Below, piece by piece: positions 18,325 to 25,191 of a stretch of 26,064 bases of DNA; position 1 is the first letter of the stretch; every line of letters starts with the position of its first letter. Made by a program: the position numbers and the translations under genes. Source of the DNA: Thermoleophilia bacterium (GTDB lineage: Bacteria > Actinomycetota > Thermoleophilia > Gaiellales > Gaiellaceae); contig JACVRM010000010.1 in NCBI GenBank assembly GCA_014534415.1, forward strand, positions 1 through 26,064, read 5' to 3'. Below the pieces are notes generated by a model, which was not told where the DNA came from, made no database searches, and worked only from the letters and a program-made list of their open reading frames with translations.

Positions 18325-21306
18325 ATGGACGAGGACCAGCTCGCCGAGCTGAAGGACTGGGCACGCCGCCTCCGCTCGCAGGGAGACTCCGCCGAGCTGC
18401 GCGCGGCCGGGCGCGCTCTCGACCTCGCGACCGCGGAGATCGAGCGGCTGCGTGCTGAGCGGCTCGCGCCTCCGGCATCCGCACCCGCCCCCGATCCCGC
18501 GCCACGTGAGTCACGGCGCCGCACGCGGCGAATCTTCGACGTCGAGGCGGAGGATGAAGAGGCCGAACCGTTAGACCGCGCGCCGGGGCGCGCGGACGCA
18601 CGGCGAAACGGCACGGCGACGGCTCTCGTCGAGCGCCCGCCTGGTCCGCAGGTCGACGAGCCGATCCGTTTCGACGGCGGCGACGGGCACGACGGGCAGG
18701 CCGCGCCGCTCGGTCTCCGCCGGCCGCGGCGGCTCCGCCCGGTTCGCGGCGCACCGCGTCCCCTGCCGCTACCGGGCCGCAGGACGCTCGCGGCCGCCGC
18801 CGCGGCGGCGCTGGTCGTCGGCGCGGGTCTCGCGGCCGTTCGCATCGCGGCACCCGACCTCGAGATCGGCGGCCCGCCGCCGGATGCCAAGATCGGCGCG
18901 GCCGACCTGCCCGTCCTCACCTTCGCCGTCCGCGGCGACGCGGGGACACTCCGCGATACGCGCTGGGTGCTCGACAACGAGGATGTGACGGCGCGCGTGC
19001 GGCGGGCGGGCGAAGAGGCGACGCTCTCCGGCGCCACGCTCGAGGACGGCGAGCACACGCTCACCGTCATTGCGGAGGGCGACCTGCCCGGCTCGCGGAC
19101 GAAGCACGTCTGGCGCTTCAGGATCGACACGACGCCGCCCGACGTCGCTCTCGACGCGGGCGCCCGCAAGGCGCCGGTCGCGCAGCCGATGACGTTTGCC
19201 GGTGCCGTCGAGGAGGGTGCGACCGTGAGCGTCAACGGGCGGAAGGCGCCGATCGAGGCCGGCCGCTTCAGCGTTCCGTTCCGGCAGCCGCCGTCCCAGC
19301 CGGTCCGCGTCGTCGTGACCGACGCGTTCGGGAACTCGACGACCCGAGAGGTGACCGTCGAGCTGGTTCCGCGCCGCCCGCGCGCGCCCGTCCGCGGCGT
19401 CCATGTCACGTTCCACGCCTGGGCGGATCCGGCGCTGCGGCGAGGCATCCTCCGGTTGATCGACGAGGGTCGGATCAACGCCGTCGAGCTCGACCTGAAG
19501 GACGAGTCGGGCACGATCGGGTTCGACGCGCGTATCCCGCTTGGACGGCAGATCGGCGCGGTCCAACCGATCTACGACCTGCCCGCGGCGATCGACATGC
19601 TCCACCGCCGAGGCGTGATGGTGATCGGACGGATCGTCGCCTTCCGGGACCCGATCCACGCGCGGGCCGCCTGGCGGCGCGGCTGGCGGGCGCAGGTCGT
19701 GCAGACGCCGGGCCGCGGCCCCTACGCGGGCTACGGCGGCTTCACGAACTTCGCGAGTCCCGCGGTACGCCGTTACAACATCGACGTCGCTCGCGTCGCC
19801 GCCGCGGCGGGCATCGACGACGTTCTCTACGACTACGTGCGGCGGCCGGACGGGCCGATCGGCGGCATGGTCTTCCCGGGTCTGCGCGGCGCGCCCGAGC
19901 AGTCGATCGCGAGCTTCCTGGCCGAGGCCCGCCGGGCGCTCAAGCCGTACGGCACGTTCCTCGGCGCGAGCGTCTTCGGCGTCGCGGCGACGCGGCCGAC
20001 CGAGGTCGCGCAGCCAATCCGCGCGATGGCGCGGAACGTCGACTACATCGCGCCGATGCTCTACCCGTCGCACTGGGGGCCAGGCGAGTACGACGTCCCC
20101 TACCCGAACGGTGAGCCGTACGCAATCGTGAATCGCTCGCTGCGCGACTTCCAGCGCCGGGTGCGCGGGACGGGCGCGCGCGTCGTGCCGTGGCTTCAGG
20201 ACTTCTCGCTCGGCGTCTCGTACGGGACGGCCGAGGTGCGCGCTCAGATTCAGGCGGCGGCCGCTGTCGGCATCCGCGAGTGGCTGCTCTGGGATCCGAA
20301 CGTGACGTACACGGAGGGGGCGCTCACGCCGGGCGCGAAGCTCGGGCCGATCGAGACCGAGCGCAAGCAGCTTGTCCCTGCGCCGGCTCTCACCAACCCC
20401 AAGCCCGCCGCGAGGCGCGACGCGCCCGCCGGTCAGCCGAACGAGCTGGGCGAGGTGCCGGTCATCATGTACCACCAGATTCGCGCCGACGGGGGCGGCG
20501 ACTACGACCTGACGGCCGCCGAGTTCCGCGCGGAGCTCGAGCGGCTGTGGCGCGAGGGCTACCGGCCGGTGCGCGCCGTCGACCTCGTCACGGGGCGGCT
20601 GGACGTCCCCGCCGGGAAGAGCCCGGTCGTCCTCACCTTCGACGACTCGACGAAGGAGCAGCTGGCGCTCGACGCCTCCGGCGAGATCAAGCCCGACACC
20701 GCGATCGGGATCATGCTCGATTTCGCGGAGCAACATCCCGGCTTCGAGCCGGCCGGCACGTTCTATCCGAACCGGGAGCCGTTCGCGGGTGTCGCGGAGG
20801 GGTCAGACCTCCTGCGCTGGCTCGTCGAGCACGGCTTCGAGCTCGGCAACCACACGAAGGACCACATTCCGTTGAACCAGATGAGTGCGCAGGAGGCGCG
20901 CCGGCAGCTGGTGCTGGGCGCCAAGCTCATCACCGATGCCGTCCCCGACGCCCGCGTGCGGACTCTTGCGCTGCCTCTCGGCGGGTGGCCGACTCCCCGT
21001 TCGATCGCCTGGCGGGGTCGCTGGAACGGCAAGAGTTATCGGCACGACGGCGTCTTCATGGTCGGCGCCGAGCCGTCGAAGTCGCCGTTCTCGCGGGCGT
21101 TCGACGCGCACGCGATCCCGCGCATCCGCACGAGCCCGCGCGGCGCGTCCGAGCCCGAGTACGGCAGCACGTGGTGGCTCGACATCCTGCGCCGGGAGCC
21201 GGGGCGCCGCTACGTCTCGGACGGCGACCCGGACAGCATCTCGTTCCCGCGCGAGCGCAGCAGCGAGCTGGCGCCGCGCTTCCGGGACCGCGCGAAGCCG
21301 TACTGA
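18325..21306 (+). CDS. Membrane-anchored DUF4015 glycosidase-like / polysaccharide deacetylase fusion
   Basis: 993-aa protein of unusual architecture. Residues 1-50 are charged and helical (possible short coiled coil), 50-150 are Pro/Arg/Asp-rich and probably cytoplasmic, and one membrane segment lies near 154-175 (LAAAAAAALVVGAGLAAVR). The rest is therefore probably outside the cell. Residues about 180-350 look like two Ig-like beta modules. Residues about 357-675 match the DUF4015 putative glycosyl hydrolase barrel (RGVHVTFHAWADP, YDYVRRPDG, YIAPMLYPSHWGPGEYDV). Residues about 711-905 form a NodB/CE4 deacetylase domain, with VIMYHQI, the metal motif TFDD (Asp773-774) and HTKDH (His843, His847). 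The usual RxxPY motif is replaced by ALPLGGWP. A hydrolase plus deacetylase in one polypeptide recalls PgaB and PelA, so a role in a cell-wall or exopolysaccharide is inferred; the substrate is unknown. A repeat core lies in the deacetylase part. Confidence 0.85.
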   Translation: MDEDQLAELKDWARRLRSQGDSAELRAAGRALDLATAEIERLRAERLAPPASAPAPDPAPRESRRRTRRIFDVEAEDEEAEPLDRAPGRADARRNGTATALVERPPGPQVDEPIRFDGGDGHDGQAAPLGLRRPRRLRPVRGAPRPLPLPGRRTLAAAAAAALVVGAGLAAVRIAAPDLEIGGPPPDAKIGAADLPVLTFAVRGDAGTLRDTRWVLDNEDVTARVRRAGEEATLSGATLEDGEHTLTVIAEGDLPGSRTKHVWRFRIDTTPPDVALDAGARKAPVAQPMTFAGAVEEGATVSVNGRKAPIEAGRFSVPFRQPPSQPVRVVVTDAFGNSTTREVTVELVPRRPRAPVRGVHVTFHAWADPALRRGILRLIDEGRINAVELDLKDESGTIGFDARIPLGRQIGAVQPIYDLPAAIDMLHRRGVMVIGRIVAFRDPIHARAAWRRGWRAQVVQTPGRGPYAGYGGFTNFASPAVRRYNIDVARVAAAAGIDDVLYDYVRRPDGPIGGMVFPGLRGAPEQSIASFLAEARRALKPYGTFLGASVFGVAATRPTEVAQPIRAMARNVDYIAPMLYPSHWGPGEYDVPYPNGEPYAIVNRSLRDFQRRVRGTGARVVPWLQDFSLGVSYGTAEVRAQIQAAAAVGIREWLLWDPNVTYTEGALTPGAKLGPIETERKQLVPAPALTNPKPAARRDAPAGQPNELGEVPVIMYHQIRADGGGDYDLTAAEFRAELERLWREGYRPVRAVDLVTGRLDVPAGKSPVVLTFDDSTKEQLALDASGEIKPDTAIGIMLDFAEQHPGFEPAGTFYPNREPFAGVAEGSDLLRWLVEHGFELGNHTKDHIPLNQMSAQEARRQLVLGAKLITDAVPDARVRTLALPLGGWPTPRSIAWRGRWNGKSYRHDGVFMVGAEPSKSPFSRAFDAHAIPRIRTSPRGASEPEYGSTWWLDILRREPGRRYVSDGDPDSISFPRERSSELAPRFRDRAKPY
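20799..20811 (+). repeat. Exact GGGGTCAGACCTC copy inside the deacetylase domain
   Basis: Identical to the intergenic unit. It encodes Gly-Ser-Asp-Leu (residues 826-829) in the loop between TFYPNREPF and the HTKDH motif. Confidence 0.8.
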
Positions 21307-21406
21307 TCGGCCGCCGCACCTCGCCGCAACCCGGCGCCAGCCAGTACGGCGCCGGCGCGGGCCGCCCGAGACGGCCAGCCGCTACGCGCCGTGCGACGAT
21401 CTCCAC
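21307..21406. other. Gap before the GNAT gene
   Basis: One hundred GC-rich bases between the fusion-protein stop and the chosen GTG of the acetyltransferase. No clear promoter, ribosome-binding site or hairpin terminator was recognised. Confidence 0.4.
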
Positions 21407-21883
21407 GTGCTCGACGCGCCGTTCCAGATCCGCCCCGCGCGCGATCACGACCGCCGCCCGCTCGCCGTCCTGTTCGCGGCGGTCGCCGAGGAGCGCGACG
21501 GAATCGCCACGGAGCCGCCCGTCGACGTCGAGGCGCGCGCCGCGAGCTGGACGCTCGACGGCACGCTCGTCGCGGTCGCGGGCGCGGAGATCATCGCCTC
21601 GCTGCACATCGAGCGGAGCCGTTTCGGTTTCGGCGAGATCGGGATGGCGGTCGCGCGCGAGTGGCGCGGGCGCGGCGTCGGCTCGGCGCTCCTCGCAGCG
21701 GCGATCGAGTGGGCGCGCGAGCGCGGCCTGCACAAGCTGAGTCTCAGCGTCTTCCCGCACAACGCCGCTGCGATCGCGCTCTACCGCAAGTTCGGCTTCG
21801 TCGAGGAAGGGCGCCGCATCAAGCACTATCGGCGGGCGAGCGGCGAGCTCTGGGACACGCTCGACATGGGGCTGCTGCTCTGA
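21407..21883 (+). CDS. GNAT-family N-acetyltransferase
   Basis: Single-domain acetyl-CoA-dependent acyltransferase, about 158 aa from the GTG at 21407 (LDAPFQIRPARDHDRRPL). The core motifs are clear: EIGMAVAREWRGRGVGSALLAAAIEWARERGL carries the acetyl-CoA pyrophosphate loop, and LSLSVFPHNAAAIALYRKFGFVEEGR is the C-terminal GNAT signature. The end, HYRRASGELWDTLDMGLLL, resembles RimI/PhnO/YhhY-like stand-alone enzymes, but the substrate cannot be predicted. The frame stays open far upstream, overlapping the preceding gene, but homology begins only at this GTG. There is no strong Shine-Dalgarno sequence, so the exact start is moderately certain. The gene is convergent to the sugar ABC operon. 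Confidence 0.85.
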   Translation: MLDAPFQIRPARDHDRRPLAVLFAAVAEERDGIATEPPVDVEARAASWTLDGTLVAVAGAEIIASLHIERSRFGFGEIGMAVAREWRGRGVGSALLAAAIEWARERGLHKLSLSVFPHNAAAIALYRKFGFVEEGRRIKHYRRASGELWDTLDMGLLL

Positions 21884-21919
21884 CCTTCACGACGCGGCCG
21901 CGGTGACCGCTAGCGGTTT

Positions 21920-21947
21920 CGCCTTCGGCGGCGAGCCGCCGAAGGCG
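21920..21947. terminator. Perfect 12-bp stem hairpin, likely terminator (first of pair)
   Basis: CGCCTTCGGCGG (21920-21931) pairs perfectly with CCGCCGAAGGCG (21936-21947) around a CGAG loop, 37 bases after the GNAT stop. There is no clear T-run, as is common in GC-rich actinobacteria. It probably ends the plus-strand transcript. Confidence 0.7.
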
Positions 21948-21977
21948 CTGGGCGGGAGGCAGCCTGCGCCTTCGGTC

Positions 21978-22009
21978 GGAGAGGCGGAGCCTTGGGCCTC
22001 CGCCTCTCC
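21978..22009. terminator. Perfect 12-bp stem hairpin, likely terminator (second of pair)
   Basis: GGAGAGGCGGAG (21978-21989) pairs with CTCCGCCTCTCC (21998-22009) around an 8-base loop. It lies 12 bases beyond the stop of the convergent binding-protein gene, so it probably ends the minus-strand ABC operon transcript. Confidence 0.7.
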
Positions 22010-22021
22010 GCAGCCAACCGG

Positions 22022-23059
22022 TTAGAACTTGTACTTGTCGATGTTCTGCGGCGTGAAGACGAGGAGCTCCGGCAGGTAGACGGCGCCGTTGGCGTCGACC
22101 GTCACCGCGCCTAGCTTGCCCGCCTCGAACGACTCGCCTTCCTCACCGCTGACCTCGCCCGACACGACGGCGTGGGCGGCGTAGGCTGCGAGATAGCCGA
22201 GGTCCTCGAAGCTCCAGAGCGCGTTCTTCTTGACGCAGCCCGACTTCACGAAGTCGCGCATCTCGCTCGGCAGGCCCAGGCCCGTGACGACGACGCGCTT
22301 GCAGGCGTTCTGCTGCGACACAACCCGGGCGGTGGCGGCGATCCCCACCGTCGTGGGCGCGATGATGCACTTGAGGTTGCGATACGCCTGAAGCAGGCCC
22401 TGCGCCTCCTCGGTCGACTTGGTCGGGTCGTCGTTCCCGTAGACCGTGGTGACGAGCTTCATGTTCTTGTACTTGTCCTGCTCGAGCGTCTCCTTCATGA
22501 ACTTGATCCAGGTGTTCTGGTTCGTCGCCGTCGGCGTCGCCGAGAGGATCGCAATGTCGCCCTTGTAGTTGATCTGCGAGCCGCACATCTCGATCTGCGT
22601 CTCGCCGACCTTCTGCGCCTCCGGCGTGCTGGCGAAGACCGTGCGGCCCTCCGGATTCGCGTCCGAGTCGAAGGTAACGACCTCGACGTCCTTCTCCCGC
22701 GCGTTCTGGAGCGCCGGCAGGATTGCATCCGGGTCGTTCGCCGAGATGATCAGCGCATCGGGGCCCTGCGCAACCGCGCTGTTGATGACCTGCACCTGCT
22801 GCTGCGGATCGGCCTCCGCCGGCCCGTTGAACTGCGTCGTGTCGCCGAGTTCCTTGGCGGCCGCCTGCATCCCCTTGTTCGCCAGGTCGAAGACCGGGTT
22901 GCCGACGTTCTTCGGGATCATGTACAGCGAGTAGCCCTCGCCTTCGCCGCCCGCGCCTTCCTCGTCGTCGTCGTCGTCGCCGCCGCACGCGGCGAGGGCG
23001 AACACGAGCGCGACGAGGAGGAGCGCGAACGCACCGAAGAGGCGCTTCGTCCTTTCCAT
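22022..23059 (-). CDS. rhaS: Rhamnose-type ABC transporter substrate-binding lipoprotein
   Basis: Periplasmic-binding-protein-like sugar receptor (345 aa) anchored as a lipoprotein. The signal peptide MERTKRLFGAFALLLVALVF ends in the lipobox LAAC with Cys25. A run of Asp/Glu/Gly (DDDDDEEGAGGEGEG) follows as a flexible linker. The body is type I fold (COG1879) with YMIPKNVGNPVF, VVTFDSDANPEGR, TATNQNTWIKF, APTTVGIAATARV, MRDFVKSGCVKKNALWSFEDLGYLAAYA and the end FTPQNIDKYKF. The last three motifs resemble RhaS rather than the AI-2 receptor LsrB. Two LsrB ligand positions appear changed: Asp to Asn in the TDQN motif, and Ala to Thr after the AP motif. AAAGGAG lies in the last codons of the upstream permease, so translation is coupled. 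Rhamnose is the best guess; another deoxy- or pentose sugar is possible. Confidence 0.88.
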   Translation of the reverse strand: MERTKRLFGAFALLLVALVFALAACGGDDDDDEEGAGGEGEGYSLYMIPKNVGNPVFDLANKGMQAAAKELGDTTQFNGPAEADPQQQVQVINSAVAQGPDALIISANDPDAILPALQNAREKDVEVVTFDSDANPEGRTVFASTPEAQKVGETQIEMCGSQINYKGDIAILSATPTATNQNTWIKFMKETLEQDKYKNMKLVTTVYGNDDPTKSTEEAQGLLQAYRNLKCIIAPTTVGIAATARVVSQQNACKRVVVTGLGLPSEMRDFVKSGCVKKNALWSFEDLGYLAAYAAHAVVSGEVSGEEGESFEAGKLGAVTVDANGAVYLPELLVFTPQNIDKYKF

Positions 23060-23062
23060 TAT

Positions 23063-24145
23063 CTAGCTCCTTTCGTGGTTTCTGTGCTGTTGCGTGGCCG
23101 GATTCCCGGCCGTCGCCTGTGCCTCTCGCGTGGGAACCCCCTTTCGCTGGAGCCGGTCGAGAATGCGCCGGCCGATGTCCTGCTCGCGGCCAGCGCGCAT
23201 GACGTTGCCGACGAGAATCGCCCCGAGCAGAAGAGCGCCGATGGCGATGCTCTGCGTCTCGCCGCCGATGTTCGCCAGCCCCATGCCGTTGCGCAGAACG
23301 GCGATCAGGACGACGGCGAGAAAGACGCCCAGGATCGTGCCGGAGCCGCCGAAGATGTTGACACCGCCGAGCACCACCGCCGCCACGACGTCGAGGAGCG
23401 CCACGGTCGCCGCATCCGCGCGCGCGGTCGCGAAGTACGAGGCATAGACGAGGCCACCCGCGGCCGCCATCAGCCCGGAGATCGCGAAGAGCGTCACGCG
23501 AACGCGGTCGACGGGGATGCCGGAGAACCGCGCCGCTTCCCGGTTCGACCCGATCGCGTAGACGTACCGTCCGAACCGCGTCGCGTGGAGGAGCACGGCG
23601 AAGGCGGCCGCGACGGCGACGAAGAAGGCGAGTCCGAGCGGAACGATGCTCGAGCCGAGGTAGCCGATGCCGAGCCGCGTGTAGTCGGACGGGAACCCGG
23701 TGATGCCGCCGCCGCCGAGGATCACGAAGGCGACGCCGCGGTACGCGGCGAGCGTTCCCAGCGTGACCGCCAGCGACGGCAGGTTCAGGAGGCCGACGAG
23801 TACGCCGTTGACGATGCCGAGCCCCGTGCCGACGAGGAGGCCCACGATGCAGGCGAGCCAGATGTTCAGGCCGTGGTCCCACACGTCGGCGAACACGACC
23901 ACACTGACGGCGAGCGTCGAGGCGACGGAGATGTCGATGTCACCGGCGATGACGACGAGCGTGAGCCCGAGCGCCATGAGGCCGATGAAGATGTACGGCT
24001 TCATGAGGTCGAGCAGGTTGTCCGCGTCGAGGAAGAACGGCGACTGAGTCGTGCTCCAGGCGCCCGCCGCGAGGATGAGCAGGACGAGCACGAACTCCCA
24101 CCGCGCGACGGCGCGTCGGGCGACGACGGCGGCGGGCGTGTTCAT
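23063..24145 (-). CDS. rhaQ: Sugar ABC transporter permease (RhaQ-like)
   Basis: Integral membrane permease of the RbsC/BPD_transp_2 family, 360 aa with roughly nine or ten hydrophobic segments. Diagnostic stretches are GLTLVVIAGDIDISVASTLA (about 60-80), LPSLAVTLGTLAAYRGVAFV, the cytoplasmic coupling loop YAIGSNREAARFSGIPVDRVR, and ADAATVALLDVVAAVVLGGVNIFGGSGTILG. The ATG overlaps the upstream permease stop by four bases (ATGA), and its stop lies three bases before the rhaS ATG. It probably forms a heterodimeric channel with the other permease. The symbol is by analogy with the rhaSTPQ transporter; substrate is inferred through the binding protein. Confidence 0.88.
   Translation of the reverse strand: MNTPAAVVARRAVARWEFVLVLLILAAGAWSTTQSPFFLDADNLLDLMKPYIFIGLMALGLTLVVIAGDIDISVASTLAVSVVVFADVWDHGLNIWLACIVGLLVGTGLGIVNGVLVGLLNLPSLAVTLGTLAAYRGVAFVILGGGGITGFPSDYTRLGIGYLGSSIVPLGLAFFVAVAAAFAVLLHATRFGRYVYAIGSNREAARFSGIPVDRVRVTLFAISGLMAAAGGLVYASYFATARADAATVALLDVVAAVVLGGVNIFGGSGTILGVFLAVVLIAVLRNGMGLANIGGETQSIAIGALLLGAILVGNVMRAGREQDIGRRILDRLQRKGVPTREAQATAGNPATQQHRNHERS
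23067..23073 (-). promoter_or_regulatory. Ribosome-binding site of rhaS inside the permease end
   Basis: On the minus strand AAAGGAG overlaps the last codons of the permease and lies about 7 bases before the ATG at 23059. Strong translation of the binding protein, needed in excess over the permeases, would fit. Confidence 0.75.
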
Positions 24146-25191
24146 CCGGCCGCCTCGGCGTGCGCCGCCGCCCGCGCCTCGCGACGCCGGCGCCGCCGCA
24201 GCGCCTCCTGGAGGCGCTGCGTGACGAGTGCGTCGACCGTGACGGCCGCGACGATTGCGAAGCCCTGGAAGGCGGTCTTCCAGAACTCGTTGATCTTGAG
24301 CAGCGTGAAGCCGTTCTCGATTACGCCGATGAAGAGGCCCCCGAGCACGGCACCGAGCACCGTTCCGACGCCGCCGAACACGTTGACGCCGCCGATCACG
24401 ACGGCCGAGATGACGTCGAATTCGAAGCCCGATCCGGACGCGGCGCTCACGTTGGCGAAGCGAGCGGCAAACATGAACCCTCCCAGTCCGGCGAGCGCGC
24501 CGCAGATCGCGAAGGCGAGCAGGACGCGCCGCGCAACCGGTATCCCGGAGAGCCGCGCGGCGTCCGGATTCGATCCGATCGCGTAGAAGTCGCGCCCCCA
24601 GTGCGTCCAGCGCAGTGTCGCGGCGCCGAGCAGCGCGACCACGATCGCGATCACCGCAAGCGCGGGAACGCCCAGCACCTCGCGGAGAGCGAACGTCTTG
24701 AACGAGCTCGGCAGCTCGAACGCGAGCACCTGTGAGCCGCCGGAAACCTGGTGCACGAGCCCACGGAAGACGTACAGCGTGCCGAGCGTGGCGATGATCG
24801 CCGGCACCCTGCCGACGGTGACGAGGAGGCCGTTGACGAGACCGCAGCCGAGCCCGACGGCGATCGCGATGCCGGCGACCACGGCGATCGGCAGACCGTT
24901 GTGCGCCGAGAGCGTGTCGGCGCTGATGAAGGCCGACAGACCGACGACCGACCCGACCGAGAGGTCGATGTTGCGCGTCAGCACGACCATCGTCTGTCCG
25001 ACGGCGACGGCGACGACGACGGCGACGCTGACGGAGATGTTCCGCCAGTTGCCCGTCGTCAAGAAGGCGTCCGCGCGCGTGGCGAAGACGGCGACGGCGA
25101 CGATGAGCGCGACGGCGATGCCGAGCTCGCGCAGGCGGAAGGCGGCGACCGCCAGCGTGTGCAGCGAGACGTGCGGCGAGGCTAGCCTCAT
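24142..25191 (-). CDS. rhaP: Sugar ABC transporter permease (RhaP-like)
   Basis: Second RbsC-family permease, 349 aa from the ATG at 25191, which overlaps the ATPase stop as ATGA. The frame is open further upstream but that part is antisense to nothing conserved and overlaps the ATPase gene. Family stretches are VAVGQTMVVLTRNIDLSVGSVVGLSA, VPAIIATLGTLYVFRGLV, YAIGSNPDAARLSGIPVARR and GFEFDVISAVVIGGVNVFGGVGTVLGA. The C-terminal tail is very Arg/Ala-rich (LRRRRRREARAAAHAEAAG) and presumably cytoplasmic. The position directly after the ATPase, before a second permease and the receptor, supports one importer operon. Confidence 0.88.
   Translation of the reverse strand: MRLASPHVSLHTLAVAAFRLRELGIAVALIVAVAVFATRADAFLTTGNWRNISVSVAVVVAVAVGQTMVVLTRNIDLSVGSVVGLSAFISADTLSAHNGLPIAVVAGIAIAVGLGCGLVNGLLVTVGRVPAIIATLGTLYVFRGLVHQVSGGSQVLAFELPSSFKTFALREVLGVPALAVIAIVVALLGAATLRWTHWGRDFYAIGSNPDAARLSGIPVARRVLLAFAICGALAGLGGFMFAARFANVSAASGSGFEFDVISAVVIGGVNVFGGVGTVLGAVLGGLFIGVIENGFTLLKINEFWKTAFQGFAIVAAVTVDALVTQRLQEALRRRRRREARAAAHAEAAG

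Noticed and set aside
22961..22980. GTC triplet repeat as a regulatory microsatellite
   Set aside because: It encodes the Asp run of the lipoprotein linker, which is common in actinobacterial binding proteins.
22022..23059. LsrB autoinducer-2 receptor
   Set aside because: Key motifs (PTTVGIAA, MRDFVK, ALWSFEDLGYLAAYA) fit RhaS, and two LsrB ligand positions differ.
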